From Stenotrophomonas rhizophila (GTDB taxonomy: Bacteria > Pseudomonadota > Gammaproteobacteria > Xanthomonadales > Xanthomonadaceae), in contig NZ_CP016294.1 of the NCBI RefSeq assembly GCF_001704155.1, forward strand, positions 3,841,501-3,905,500: a stretch of DNA of 64,000 bases, in the 5' to 3' direction. Shown here one piece after another: positions 18,578 through 27,308 of the stretch (its first letter is position 1; every line of letters begins with the position of its first letter). Made by a program: the position numbers and the translations under genes. The notes beneath the pieces were generated by a model. That model was not told the origin of the DNA. It did no database searches and worked only from the letters and a program-made list of their open reading frames with translations.

Positions 18578-19183
18578 ATGAGCCCGACCGCAGCCACTGA
18601 AAGCACCGACGTCCGCGACAGGATCCTGTCCACCGGCCAGCGCATCATGGGCGGCAAGGGGTTCTCGGCGGTGGGCTTGAATGAAGTGCTGAGTGCCGCA
18701 GGCGTACCGAAAGGCTCGTTCTACCATTACTTTGCGTCGAAGGAAGCCTTCGGCGACGCGCTTCTTGACGACTACTTCGCGGCCTATCTGGCCGACATGG
18801 ACCGCACCTTTGCCCAGCCCGGGAAGAACCGCGCGCAGCAGTTGGAGGCGTATTTCGCCGCCTGGAAGGACAACCAGTCGTTCGAGGACTGCCAGGGCAA
18901 GTGCCTGGCGGTGAAACTCGGCGCCGAAGTGGCAGACCTGTCCCACAGCATGCGCACAACGCTGCAGCGGGGCACCGCCGGCATCATCGAGCGGCTGGCG
19001 CATGTACTGGAAGCGGGCACCGCCGAGGGTTCGTTTGCCTTCACCGGCAAACCCGACGCAGTGGCGCAGAGCCTCTACGCGCTGTGGTTGGGGGCGAGCC
19101 TGATGGTGAAGATCGTGCGCGATACCCAGCCCTTCGACGCCGCGTGGCGGACCACGCAACAGATTCTCCACCCTTCGCCCTGA
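18578..19183 (+). CDS. TetR-family transcriptional repressor
   Basis: TetR/AcrR-type regulator of 201 residues. The N-terminal HTH covers about 12-62 (RIMGGKGFSAVGLNEVLSAAGVPKGSFYHYFASKEAFG). The C-terminal domain has a DCQGKCLAVKLGAEVADLS stretch with two Cys, as in NemR/YxaF-like repressors that sense electrophiles through cysteine. ATG 18578 is preferred over an in-frame GTG at 18569. The same 16-bp box precedes this gene and the downstream DJ-1-like gene, so it probably represses itself and that gene. The inducer could be a reactive aldehyde or quinone, which is an inference from family and neighbour. Confidence 0.88.
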   Translation: MSPTAATESTDVRDRILSTGQRIMGGKGFSAVGLNEVLSAAGVPKGSFYHYFASKEAFGDALLDDYFAAYLADMDRTFAQPGKNRAQQLEAYFAAWKDNQSFEDCQGKCLAVKLGAEVADLSHSMRTTLQRGTAGIIERLAHVLEAGTAEGSFAFTGKPDAVAQSLYALWLGASLMVKIVRDTQPFDAAWRTTQQILHPSP

Positions 19184-19235
19184 CCCCAGGCCGCAGGTAC
19201 TTCACGCCCTGTGGGCGTTTTTTCACGCCGGTAGT

Positions 19236-19251
19236 CTAGACGACCGGTCTA
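19236..19251. promoter_or_regulatory. TetR-family operator copy 2, before the DJ-1-like gene
   Basis: Exact copy of the 16-nt box at 18541-18556. It ends 33 nt before the ATG of the DJ-1/PfpI-like gene, a typical repressor position. Two identical boxes 695 bp apart strongly suggest one regulator for both genes. Confidence 0.8.
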
Positions 19252-19284
19252 CTGTGCTCCTCCATCTACCAGGAACCGTTCCCC

Positions 19285-19968
19285 ATGAAGGTATTGATCG
19301 TCCTCACCTCCCACGACACGCTTGGCAACACCGGTCGCAAGACCGGCTTCTGGCTCGAAGAACTCGCCGCGCCCTACTACGCGTTCCAGGACGCGGGCGC
19401 CACCATCACCCTGGCCTCGCCCAACGGCGGGCAGCCGCCGCTGGATCCAAAGAGCAACGAGCCCGACTTCCAGACCGACCTCACCCGTCGCTTCGAGGCC
19501 GATGCGGCGGCGAACGCACAACTGACCAACACCGTTCGCCTGGACAGCGTTTCGCAGGCCGACTTCGACACCGTGTTCTATCCCGGTGGCCACGGGCCGC
19601 TTTGGGACCTGGCCGAAGACAGCCAGTCCATCGCGCTGATCGAATCGTTCATCGCCGCCGAAAAGCCGGTCGCGCTGGTCTGCCACGCCCCGGGCGTGCT
19701 TCGCCACGTCAAGGCCGCCAACGGCAACCCGCTGGTGCAGGGCCGGAAGGTCACCGGTTTCACCAACAGCGAGGAAGCCGGCGTGGGGCTGACCGACGTA
19801 GTGCCCTTCCTGGTCGAAGACACGCTCAAGGCGCTGGGCGGTGACTACTCGAAGGGGCCGGACTGGGGCTCGTACGTGGTCAGCGATGGCCTGCTGATCA
19901 CCGGCCAGAACCCCGCGTCCTCCGCTGAAACCGCCGCCGTACTGCTGAAGCGGCTGGCGGCGAAGTAA
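19285..19968 (+). CDS. DJ-1/PfpI-family (Hsp31-like) protein, type 1 glutamine amidotransferase fold
   Basis: A 227-residue DJ-1/PfpI superfamily protein. The nucleophile elbow is VALVCHAPGVLRHV, with the Cys followed by His. The acidic partner is in the GFWLEELAAPYYAF helix (Glu). These features match the Hsp31/class-III group of glutathione-independent glyoxalases or deglycase-like proteins, which handle methylglyoxal and related aldehydes. Start ATG 19285 follows AGGAAC. The upstream operator shared with tetR suggests induction by an electrophile. The actual enzyme activity is not proven by sequence. Confidence 0.85.
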   Translation: MKVLIVLTSHDTLGNTGRKTGFWLEELAAPYYAFQDAGATITLASPNGGQPPLDPKSNEPDFQTDLTRRFEADAAANAQLTNTVRLDSVSQADFDTVFYPGGHGPLWDLAEDSQSIALIESFIAAEKPVALVCHAPGVLRHVKAANGNPLVQGRKVTGFTNSEEAGVGLTDVVPFLVEDTLKALGGDYSKGPDWGSYVVSDGLLITGQNPASSAETAAVLLKRLAAK

Positions 19969-19982
19969 GCGCAGCCTGCGAC

Positions 19983-20008
19983 CATCGCCCGCCGTGCGGC
20001 GGGCGATG
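19983..20008. terminator. Hairpin between convergent genes
   Basis: Perfect 11-bp stem: CATCGCCCGCC, 4-nt loop GTGC, GGCGGGCGATG. It lies between the DJ-1-like gene (plus) and arsN2 (minus), 14 nt and 4 nt from their stops. There is no long T-tract, but the position fits a shared bidirectional terminator. Confidence 0.65.
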
Positions 20009-20012
20009 CGTA

Positions 20013-20438
20013 TCAGATCCGCTTGCGCATGACCGCGCAGGTGGCCGGGCACAGGCCCGAAAACTGCCTGGTTTCCCGAATCGAAACGGGGACATCGTCC
20101 CGTGCAACGTGGGCAAAGCCGCAGCGCTCGAACAGGGTGCTGGAAGAGACCGTAAGCAGATAAAGCTCCTCCACGCCCACGCGGCGGGCAAGCTCCTCCG
20201 CCTTGCCCACCAGCACCTCACCCTGGCCGCGGCCTCGAAACGCGGGGCTGACCGCGAGCGACCTCAGCAGTCCGACATCGTGGTACGGCTCGATCGCGAT
20301 GGCCCCGCACAGCATTTCGTCTTCCCACATACCGCAGAACGTGGTGGACACCGGGTCGAGGTCTTCGGTGGGCAACCCGACGCGTTGAAGCAACGCAATG
20401 ACCTCTGCGTTCAATGCCATCTGCTTGAAGGACAACAT
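20013..20438 (-). CDS. arsN2: ArsN2-like GNAT acetyltransferase
   Basis: A 141-residue GNAT-fold acetyltransferase. The acetyl-CoA loop is LAVSPAFRGRGQGEVLVGKAEELARR, and LFERCGFAHVARDDVPVSIRET follows at strand 6. It resembles the arsN2 genes of ars operons, which are associated with arsenic resistance (a related ArsN1 acetylates phosphinothricin-like arsenicals). It sits 46 nt downstream of arsC on the same strand and ends near the DJ-1 hairpin. The start at ATG 20438 is used; ATG 20420 is also possible. The substrate is uncertain. Confidence 0.8.
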   Translation of the reverse strand: MLSFKQMALNAEVIALLQRVGLPTEDLDPVSTTFCGMWEDEMLCGAIAIEPYHDVGLLRSLAVSPAFRGRGQGEVLVGKAEELARRVGVEELYLLTVSSSTLFERCGFAHVARDDVPVSIRETRQFSGLCPATCAVMRKRI

Positions 20439-20484
20439 GTTCTCGGCTCCAACAGGGCTGACCCTGGCTGCACTACGGCGGTGA

Positions 20485-20904
20485 TCAGGAAACCCGCTTG
20501 CCGTCCTGATCGATCACCACCTCACCGTCTTCCTTGGCGAAGGGCATGGTGACGGTCGGAAGAATTTCCAGGACGACCTCGGAAGGCCGACACAGGCGCG
20601 TTCCCAGATCGGTCTGCACCCACGGCCGCTCGATCAGGATCGAGTTGTCCATCAGCGCATCCAGCAATGCGTCATCGCTGAGCGCAACGTCGTCCAGCCC
20701 CAATTCCAGGTAGCGCTTCTCTTTCTTGCGGATGGCGCCGCGTACGTTAACGCCGGCGGCATTGATCAGTTCGACCAGGCGCGCACGGCTTGGCGGATCA
20801 ACCAGGTACTCGATCACCTCAGGTTCGATCCCCGCATGCCGGATCAACGCCAGCGTGTTGCGCGAGGTGCCGCATTTCGGGTTGTGGTAGATGACGGCCT
20901 TCAT
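20485..20904 (-). CDS. arsC: Arsenate reductase, glutaredoxin-dependent (ArsC)
   Basis: Reduces arsenate to arsenite for export. A 139-residue protein of the E. coli plasmid R773 ArsC type: the catalytic Cys is in NPKCGTSRNTL (about residue 11), and the substrate-binding Arg residues are in IERPW (Arg after Glu) and PSRARL. GGAGG-like bases precede ATG 20904. It is divergent from arsR-acr3 and presumably shares the 95-bp control region with it. The arsenite product is the substrate of the Acr3 pump encoded on the other strand. Confidence 0.93.
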   Translation of the reverse strand: MKAVIYHNPKCGTSRNTLALIRHAGIEPEVIEYLVDPPSRARLVELINAAGVNVRGAIRKKEKRYLELGLDDVALSDDALLDALMDNSILIERPWVQTDLGTRLCRPSEVVLEILPTVTMPFAKEDGEVVIDQDGKRVS

Positions 20905-20964
20905 GTGCCCTCCTGATCAAGAACGGTTACGACGACGCCGGCAGCAGCGAAGGTCAGTCATGGT

Positions 20965-20993
20965 TTGTCGTGTCGTACTATTTCCATTATTCT
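20965..20993 (+). promoter_or_regulatory. Promoter of arsR
   Basis: TTGTCG (20965-20970), 17-nt spacer, TATTCT (20988-20993). Both elements match the sigma-70 consensus at 4 of 6 positions with ideal spacing. Transcription would begin about 7 nt later, at the A of ATG 21000, so the mRNA would be leaderless. The -10 lies inside the palindrome at 20984-21003. Confidence 0.6.
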
Positions 20994-21003
20994 AGAATTA
21001 TGG
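20984..21003. promoter_or_regulatory. ArsR operator overlapping the -10 element and start codon
   Basis: A 20-bp near-perfect palindrome, CCATTATTCTAGAATTATGG, with 18 of 20 positions symmetric and a perfect ATTCTAGAAT centre. It covers the arsR -10 element and the ATG, so a bound ArsR dimer would block RNA polymerase. The A/T-rich 12-2-12-like form is typical of ArsR/SmtB operators. Confidence 0.75.
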
Positions 21004-21314
21004 AACATAAGCGCGCAACCCGGGCCCTCGCCGCCCTGAGCCATGCCACCCGCCTGTCCATCTACCGTCTCCTGGTACAGGCCGGTACGGGCGGCAAACT
21101 GGCGGGCGATATCGCCCAGGCACTCAACCTGCCTGGCGCGACGCTGTCTTTCCACTTGAAGGCACTGTCAGCCGCCAAGCTGATTACCGCCGAACACCTG
21201 GGCCGGTCCATCTGCTATCGGGCGAACTTCACTGCAATGAACGCCTTGGTCGGCTACCTCACCGAGAACTGCTGCGCTGACGACACGCCGTCCGAGCGGC
21301 CTGGCTGCTGCTGA
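21000..21314 (+). CDS. arsR: ArsR-family arsenic-responsive repressor with C-terminal cysteine pairs
   Basis: A 104-residue winged-helix repressor (HTH at about 35-65, LAGDIAQALNLPGATLSFHLKAL). It lacks the classical ELCVCDL metal site in the recognition helix. Instead cysteines cluster at the C-terminus (Cys91, Cys92, Cys103, Cys104), as in the Acidithiobacillus-type ArsR where C-terminal cysteines bind As(III). ATG 21000 is chosen over the GTG at 20970, because the predicted promoter starts transcription at 21000 and no Shine-Dalgarno precedes either. It is followed 9 nt later by acr3. It should repress arsR-acr3 and possibly arsC-arsN2 until arsenite binds. Confidence 0.9.
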   Translation: MEHKRATRALAALSHATRLSIYRLLVQAGTGGKLAGDIAQALNLPGATLSFHLKALSAAKLITAEHLGRSICYRANFTAMNALVGYLTENCCADDTPSERPGCC

Positions 21315-21323
21315 GTCCCTTCC

Positions 21324-22391
21324 ATGCGCATGGAGACCTCCCGCCTGTCCTTCCTCGATCGATATCTGACGCTGTGGATATTCTCCGCGATGGCGTTGGG
21401 CGTGGGCCTCGGTGCACTGTTCCACGACGTTCCCACCGCGCTGAACCGCCTGTCGATCGGCACGACCAACGTACCGATTGCCATCGGCCTGATCCTGATG
21501 ATGTATCCGCCGCTGGCCAAGGTGAAGTACGAGGCGCTGCCAGAGGTGTTTGCCGACAAACGGGTGCTGGCGCTCTCGCTGCTGCAGAACTGGATCGTGG
21601 GGCCGTGCCTCATGTTCGGCCTGGCGGTGCTTTTCCTGCGCGATTCCCCCGAGTACATGACCGGGCTTATCCTGATCGGGTTGGCGCGCTGCATTGCCAT
21701 GGTGCTGGTGTGGAACCAGCTTGCACGCGGCGACAACCAGTACGTGGCCGGGCTGGTGGCCTTCAACTCGATCTTCCAGATCCTGTTTTTCAGCGTGTAC
21801 GCCTGGTTCTTCCTTTCCTGGCTGCCGCCGGTGTTCGGCCTGCAGGGAAGCGTGGTCAACGTCAGCATGTGGACCATCGCCGAAGCGGTGCTGATCTACC
21901 TGGGCGTTCCATTCCTCGCCGGCTACCTCACCCGTCGCTGGCTGCGAGCCGCCAGGGGTGAACGCTGGTACGAAGAGCGCTTCCTGCCGGCGATCAGCCC
22001 GATCACGCTGGTTGCACTGCTGCTGACCATCGTGGCGATGTTCAGCCTGAAGGGCGCCGACGTGCTGCGCCTTCCGTTCGATGCGGTGCGCATCGCCATT
22101 CCGCTCACGCTCTATTTCATCATCCAGTTCGGCCTCAGCTTCTTCATGGGGCGGCTCATCGCAAGGGATTATCCGCGTACCACGGCCATAGCCTTCACTG
22201 CCGCCGGTAACAACTTTGAACTGGCCATCGCCGTTGCCATCGCTGCTTTTGGGCTTGCCTCCCCGGTGGCCTTTGCCGCCGTCATCGGGCCACTGGTCGA
22301 AGTACCCGTGCTGGTGCTGCTGGTCCGCGTGGCGTTGGGGCTGGGCGGGCGCTTCTTTCCCGCCGGGCACGCGATCAAACAGCGCAGATGA
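21324..22391 (+). CDS. acr3: ACR3-family arsenite efflux transporter
   Basis: Inner-membrane arsenite/H+ antiporter of the BART superfamily, 355 residues with about ten membrane helices. The conserved TM4 Cys is in [18 protein letters not shown], and TM9 carries [18 protein letters not shown] with the family Glu. The gene begins 9 nt after arsR and is surely co-transcribed with it. Together with ArsC it completes the route arsenate to arsenite to export. Length and helix pattern match bacterial Acr3. Confidence 0.94.
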   Translation: MRMETSRLSFLDRYLTLWIFSAMALGVGLGALFHDVPTALNRLSIGTTNVPIAIGLILMMYPPLAKVKYEALPEVFADKRVLALSLLQNWIVGPCLMFGLAVLFLRDSPEYMTGLILIGLARCIAMVLVWNQLARGDNQYVAGLVAFNSIFQILFFSVYAWFFLSWLPPVFGLQGSVVNVSMWTIAEAVLIYLGVPFLAGYLTRRWLRAARGERWYEERFLPAISPITLVALLLTIVAMFSLKGADVLRLPFDAVRIAIPLTLYFIIQFGLSFFMGRLIARDYPRTTAIAFTAAGNNFELAIAVAIAAFGLASPVAFAAVIGPLVEVPVLVLLVRVALGLGGRFFPAGHAIKQRR

Positions 22392-22419
22392 TGGCCCCGG
22401 ACGCGGCCAGCCTGAGGCA

Positions 22420-23313
22420 CTACCGCGAATGCTTCACTGGCAGAGGCGCCAGATCGAAACACGCGATCAGCAGCTCGGTGAGCGCCCGCACCTTCAATGA
22501 CGGGTGCTGGCCCGGCGGCCTGACGACATAGATGCCGGCCGGCGGTGGCGGATGGCGCGGCATGACCGGCACCAGCGCACCCGCATCCAGGTGCTCACGG
22601 GTGATGCCATCGGGCAGCCACGCGATGCCGAGGCCGGCCAGGGCGGCGGCAAGCAGCGCGGTACCGTTGTCGGCCTTGAAGCGACCACGCGGATGCACCG
22701 TCACCACGCTGTCGCCGTCCATGAACTGCCACGCTTCGGTGCCCTGCATCAGCGCCTCGTGGTCGGCCAGCTGGTCCGGCGACTGCGGGGAGCCGTTCGC
22801 GGTGACATAGCCCGGGCTGGCGACCAGGCCGCCGTGGAGCGGCCCGACGCAGCGCGCGATCAGGTTGGAATCCTGCAGATACCCCACGCGGATCGCACAG
22901 TCATAGCCTTCTCCCACCAGATCGACGAAGCGATCGCTGTAAGTAGCATGCACGTGCAGCTGGGGATGTCGCCGTGCCAGGTCCGCGAAGACCGGTGCGA
23001 AGTGGGTGGGACCAAAGGTCAGCGGCGCTGCAACGCGCAGCCGCCCGCGCAGGTCGCCACTGGGCAGGATGGCATCGCGCGCCGCATCGATCTCCGCGCA
23101 GGCCTTGGCCGCGTGGATACGGAACGTGGCACCGGCCTCGGTCAGCGATGCACCGCGCGTGGTCCGCGCCAGCAGTTGCACGCCCAGCTCGTCTTCGAGG
23201 CGCCCAAGCCGTCGGCTGACGATCGACTTGGCCACGCCGAGTCGACGCGCCGCCGGTGACACGCCACCGGCGCTGGCCACTTCCACGAATGTCCGCAGGT
23301 CTTCGATATCCAC
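22420..23313 (-). CDS. LysR-family transcriptional regulator
   Basis: A LysR-type regulator of 297 residues. The HTH is at about 1-60 (FVEVASAGGVSPAARRLGVAKSIVSRRLGRLED), with a substrate-binding domain to about residue 290. The start was set at GTG 23313 (reading MDIEDLRTF) because GGGAGG stands 8 nt upstream and LysR proteins begin right before the first helix. The longer in-frame form to 23385 has no such site. It is divergent from the cysteine hydrolase gene at 23472, which is the expected target. A TTCCG-N15-CGGAA inverted repeat at 23375-23399 in the intergenic gap is a possible binding site. Confidence 0.87.
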   Translation of the reverse strand: MDIEDLRTFVEVASAGGVSPAARRLGVAKSIVSRRLGRLEDELGVQLLARTTRGASLTEAGATFRIHAAKACAEIDAARDAILPSGDLRGRLRVAAPLTFGPTHFAPVFADLARRHPQLHVHATYSDRFVDLVGEGYDCAIRVGYLQDSNLIARCVGPLHGGLVASPGYVTANGSPQSPDQLADHEALMQGTEAWQFMDGDSVVTVHPRGRFKADNGTALLAAALAGLGIAWLPDGITREHLDAGALVPVMPRHPPPPAGIYVVRPPGQHPSLKVRALTELLIACFDLAPLPVKHSR

Positions 23314-23471
23314 GCCGTTCCTCCCGGGTTCGCCCACCAGCCTGACACAGCAATGGCCCAACGCGCGTTCCACTTTCCGCGACACAGCTTGGCACGGAAC
23401 GCGGCTACCGCCTCATGGAGGGGAATGACAAGGTTTGGGCTTGCTCTGCCCCACCCACACAGGATGAACCC

Positions 23472-24125
23472 ATGACCTTCCGCAATGGCCTCGACTCGCT
23501 GCTTCGCCCCGAAGATTCCGTCCTCGTGCTCATCGACCACCAGCCCTACCAGCTGGCCAACCTCAACAGCCACGACCCGCATGCCGTGGTGAACAGTGCC
23601 ACGGCCTTGGCCAAGACCGCCAAGGCTTACCGCGTTCCCACCATCCTCACCAGCGTGATCGCCGAACGCGGCGGGCTGATCTTCCCGCACATCACCGATG
23701 TGTTTCCAGACCAGCAGGTCATCGACCGCACCCTGATCAACACCTGGCAGGACAAGGCGGTGGTGGATGCGGTCAAGGCTACCGGCCGCAAGCAGCTGAT
23801 CATCGCGGGTCTGTGGACCGAGATCTGCGTAGCGATGCCGGTCATCCAGGCGCTCGGCGAGGGCTGGGATGTCACCGTCATTACCGATGCATGTGGCGCG
23901 GTATCGGTGGAAGCGCACCAGGTTGCCATCCAGCGCATGATCGCTGCCGGCGCCAACGTGATGACCTGGATGGCCCTGGCTGGCGAATGGCAGCGCGACT
24001 GGGCACGGCTGGATCACGTGGCCGAAGTGACCGAGGTATTCAAGCAGCACGCCGCCGGCAGTGGCATCGCCTACCTGTGGGAGCAGCAGCTGCTCAGCAC
24101 GCCGGTGCCGCCCAGCGCCGGGTGA
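23472..24125 (+). CDS. Isochorismatase-family cysteine hydrolase (YcaC-like)
   Basis: A 217-residue isochorismatase-fold hydrolase. The putative catalytic triad is Asp22 (VLIDHQP), a Lys in the QDKAVVDAVKATGRK region, and Cys119 (GLWTEICVAMP). The closest named relatives are YcaC-like hydrolases, whose physiological substrates are not settled. ATG 23472 follows an AGGATGA region and replaces the upstream in-frame start. Divergent transcription from the LysR gene suggests control by that regulator. A 10-bp hairpin follows the stop. Confidence 0.87.
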   Translation: MTFRNGLDSLLRPEDSVLVLIDHQPYQLANLNSHDPHAVVNSATALAKTAKAYRVPTILTSVIAERGGLIFPHITDVFPDQQVIDRTLINTWQDKAVVDAVKATGRKQLIIAGLWTEICVAMPVIQALGEGWDVTVITDACGAVSVEAHQVAIQRMIAAGANVMTWMALAGEWQRDWARLDHVAEVTEVFKQHAAGSGIAYLWEQQLLSTPVPPSAG

Positions 24126-24140
24126 TAAGCTCCGGCGCGT

Positions 24141-24166
24141 CCCGCTGCGGTTGTCACCGCAGCGGG
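24141..24166 (+). terminator. Hairpin after the hydrolase gene
   Basis: Perfect 10-bp stem CCCGCTGCGG / CCGCAGCGGG with a 6-nt loop, 15 nt after the stop codon. No T-run follows. It probably separates the hydrolase transcript from the sensor kinase. Confidence 0.6.
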
Positions 24167-24227
24167 CCCCTGCCCCGGCCCCGTAGTTCACCGCATGCCC
24201 CTGTTGTCTTCGTTCCCCGGCCACGCC

Positions 24228-27221
24228 ATGCGTGCGCTGCTGCTGGTTGTTCTTTTCAGCCTGGCTCCGCCGGGTCTTGCGCAACAGCATCCGTCGCCCG
24301 GCACCGGGTTTACCGGCTACCACCACACCGCGTGGCGGGCCGGCCAGGGCGCACCGGGCGATATCTGGGACATCCAGCAGGACCCCAACGGCACGCTGTG
24401 GCTGGCGACAGGCTCCGGGCTGTACAGCTTCGATGGGCACCGGTACGTACGCCAGCAGACGAACGCCGGTGCTGCGCAGCCCTCGCTCAACCTGGTGACC
24501 CTGCTGGGCGACAGGAGCGGTGGCCTGTGGTTGGGGTATTACCACGCCGGCATCGCCCATCTGGGCAGCGACGGCACCCTGCGCTCTTACCAGCGAAATG
24601 AAGGGGTGCCGCCGGGCGTGGTGTCGGGGTTTGCATACGACAGCAACGGCGTGCTCTGGGCAGCGGTTGACGAAGGCCTGCGCCGGTTCAACGGCACGCG
24701 CTGGGAGAAACCGCCCGCATCCATGGGCCTGCCCGAGCGCCACGCGCACTGGCTGCTCAACGATTCGCGGGGCCGGTTCTGGGCGCTGGTCGGCCAGAAG
24801 GTGTGGTTCATTCCCAAGGGCGGCGCTGCGTTCGTCCCCACCGGCATCGAGGTGTCCTTGATGGCGACGCTGGCCGAAAGCCCGTCGGGCGAGATCTGGC
24901 TGGCCGACCGGCGCCGCGGTGCGGTGCCTATCGCCGATGCCAACGGCCTGCTCCCCGCCGCTGAACGGCAGGCCCGCCTGCTTCCGGACGTGCTGGCCAG
25001 CCGCCTGCATTTCACCTCGGACGGCGCCATGTGGGCGCCCATGCGCGGGGGCGGCGGCATCCTGCGGGTGCTGTTCGACGGCAAGCACGCGGTGCGCATG
25101 GAGCGCTTCGATGTTCCGCAGGGGCTGACCTCCACCTCGGCCGTGCCGGTCTTCGAGGATCGCGAGGGCAACGTGTGGGTGGGTACCAACCTCGGCCTCA
25201 ACCGCTTCCGCGCGCAGAGCGTGCGCACTCTCACGGAAGGGCCCAACGATCCTTACCGCATCCTGGCGAGGAATGCGGACGGCGCGCTGTTCGGGTATGG
25301 CGAAGACATGGTGCCGTATGACCTCGACCGCCACGGTCTTGGCCTGGATCGGGCCGGTCTGCAGCGCGCGGCATTGAAGGACACCCGCCCGCTGTGGCAG
25401 TTCGAATGGACCAGCCTCGCCCGGCGCAGGGGAACGGCGCTGGAGGTAATGCAGTTCCCCGGCACTGCACGCGGCCTGCAACCGCAGGCACTGCATTTTC
25501 CGGGCGCCGAAGAAGCCTGGGCCTGCGTGGGCGAGAACCGCGTCGTGCATTACCTGCGCGGCTTGTGGACGGAGGACGCGCGCATCACCCTGCCCGGCTG
25601 CACCGTCATTGCACCGGGCAGCGCGCAGGGCCTGCTGTTCGGCTATGCGAGCGGCGAGCTGGTCCTGCGCGATGCCACCGGGGTGCACCGCATCGGCTCG
25701 ACCCGCGGCCTCGATGCAGGGCCGGTCACCGCCATGCTTGCCCACGAGCACCTGCTGCTGGTTGCCGGCGAGAAGGGCTTCAGCATCAGCAGCAACGGAG
25801 GTACGTTCAGCGCGGTAACCGCCGACATTCCCGGCGTGCTGGAAGGCATTACCGGCATCGTCATCGACCCGGACCAGCAGGTGTGGTTGAACGGCGGGCG
25901 CGGCCTGGTGCGCCTGGATCTTGCCGATGCGATCGCCAGCGCGCGCACCGGAAACGCCGTCTCGCCGAGGCTGTTCGATGACGTCGATGGCATGCCCGGT
26001 ATCGCGCTGCAGAGCGGCCCGATTCCCACCGCGCAACTCTCGAAGGATGGACTGCTGTGGCTTGCAACCAACCAGGGCCTGGCGTGGCTGGATACCACCC
26101 GCCTCCACCGCACGCGCGCCGCCCCCAGCGCGCGCATCGGCGATGTGCACTTCGGCGATGAAACCCTGCCCCTGCGCGACGGCACCGTGGTTCCCGCGGG
26201 CATCACCCAGCTGCAGATCGACTTCGTCGCGCAGTCGCTGGCCCGCCCGGAACGCAACCGCTACCGGTACCGACTTTCCGGTGTGGACCCCGGCTGGCGC
26301 GATGCCGGCAGCACCACCACGGCGTACTACACCAACCTTGGCCCGGACAGCTACACCTTCGAGGTGCTGGCTGCCAACGAAGACGGCGTATGGGGGAGCA
26401 CCCCAACCACGCGTGCCTTCCGGATCGAGCCGCTGCTGACGCAGACGTTCTGGTTCCGCGGGCTGTTGTTGATCGCGGTGGTGGTGCTCGTCGCTGCGGC
26501 CGCGCGCGTGCGGGGCCGCCACATCACCGCCCTGGTCAAAGCGCGCTACGAAGAGCGGCTGGAGGAACGTGAGCGCATTGCCCGTGACCTGCACGACACC
26601 CTGCTGCAGGGCGGACAGGGCCTGTTGTTGCGGCTGCACGCGATCAGCGCAATGCCTATGCTGCCTGGCGAAGCGCAGGCGCGCCTGGAGTCGGCCATGC
26701 AGGCTGCCGAGGACAGCCTCCGGGAGGGGCGCGAACGTGTGTTGTCGCTGCGCGGCGACGGCAGCGGCGGCGACCTCGCCGCGGCGCTGACCGCTGTCTA
26801 CAACGAAGAAGCGAACCCTGCCGGCATGCGCCTGCGGATGGCGGTCAAAGGCGAGCCGCCCGAACTCAGGCACACCACCGCTGAGGAGATCTTCCTCATC
26901 GGGCGCGAAGCGATCCGGAACGCCCTGGCGCATTCGGACGCGACCGACATCGAGGTCGAGCTGAACTTCGGCGGCCGCTTCCGCCTGCACGTGCGCGACA
27001 ACGGCCGCGGCATGACCGAAGGTGCCGCGCGGGAAGGGCACTGGGGTCTGCAGGGCATGCACGAGCGCGCCGCGCGCATCGGGGGCACCCTGCGGGTCCT
27101 GTCCCGGCCTACGCGGGGGACCGACGTGGCCCTCTCGGTGCCCGGCGGCCGTCTCTACACGCAGGTGCCGTCCGGCAGGTGGGTACGCAGGTTCACGTTA
27201 CGCAGGAGCGGACCGGCATAG
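24228..27221 (+). CDS. Propeller-type sensor histidine kinase (Reg_prop - Y_Y_Y - HisKA_3 - HATPase)
   Basis: A membrane sensor kinase of 997 residues. A signal peptide (MRALLLVVLFSLAPPGLAQQ) precedes a periplasmic two-component-regulator propeller made of repeats such as IWDIQQDPNGTLWLATGSGL. A Y_Y_Y domain (about 640-735) follows, then one TM helix (about 742-763). The NarL-type dimerisation domain has RIARDLHDTLLQGGQG (phospho-His about 789). The ATPase domain has the N-box EAIRNALAHSDA and G-boxes DNGRGM and GHWGLQGM. ATG 24195 is an alternative start but would extend the signal peptide. Kinases of this class usually pair with a LuxR-type response regulator, yet none is encoded nearby. 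The ligand is probably an extracellular carbohydrate or polymer fragment (inference). Confidence 0.88.
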   Translation: MRALLLVVLFSLAPPGLAQQHPSPGTGFTGYHHTAWRAGQGAPGDIWDIQQDPNGTLWLATGSGLYSFDGHRYVRQQTNAGAAQPSLNLVTLLGDRSGGLWLGYYHAGIAHLGSDGTLRSYQRNEGVPPGVVSGFAYDSNGVLWAAVDEGLRRFNGTRWEKPPASMGLPERHAHWLLNDSRGRFWALVGQKVWFIPKGGAAFVPTGIEVSLMATLAESPSGEIWLADRRRGAVPIADANGLLPAAERQARLLPDVLASRLHFTSDGAMWAPMRGGGGILRVLFDGKHAVRMERFDVPQGLTSTSAVPVFEDREGNVWVGTNLGLNRFRAQSVRTLTEGPNDPYRILARNADGALFGYGEDMVPYDLDRHGLGLDRAGLQRAALKDTRPLWQFEWTSLARRRGTALEVMQFPGTARGLQPQALHFPGAEEAWACVGENRVVHYLRGLWTEDARITLPGCTVIAPGSAQGLLFGYASGELVLRDATGVHRIGSTRGLDAGPVTAMLAHEHLLLVAGEKGFSISSNGGTFSAVTADIPGVLEGITGIVIDPDQQVWLNGGRGLVRLDLADAIASARTGNAVSPRLFDDVDGMPGIALQSGPIPTAQLSKDGLLWLATNQGLAWLDTTRLHRTRAAPSARIGDVHFGDETLPLRDGTVVPAGITQLQIDFVAQSLARPERNRYRYRLSGVDPGWRDAGSTTTAYYTNLGPDSYTFEVLAANEDGVWGSTPTTRAFRIEPLLTQTFWFRGLLLIAVVVLVAAAARVRGRHITALVKARYEERLEERERIARDLHDTLLQGGQGLLLRLHAISAMPMLPGEAQARLESAMQAAEDSLREGRERVLSLRGDGSGGDLAAALTAVYNEEANPAGMRLRMAVKGEPPELRHTTAEEIFLIGREAIRNALAHSDATDIEVELNFGGRFRLHVRDNGRGMTEGAAREGHWGLQGMHERAARIGGTLRVLSRPTRGTDVALSVPGGRLYTQVPSGRWVRRFTLRRSGPA

Positions 27222-27308
27222 GGGCTGCCCATGCAAGAATGGCCCCCGCGTTGCCCCCTTACCATGGAGGCACACCTGACCAAGGGCCGGGTTTTCGATG
27301 GATCGATC

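Noticed and set aside
23142..27062. A 1306-codon minus-strand frame over the sensor kinase gene
   Set aside because: The plus strand encodes a complete kinase with HisKA_3 and ATPase motifs. The minus frame is low-complexity His/Ala/Arg-rich sequence.
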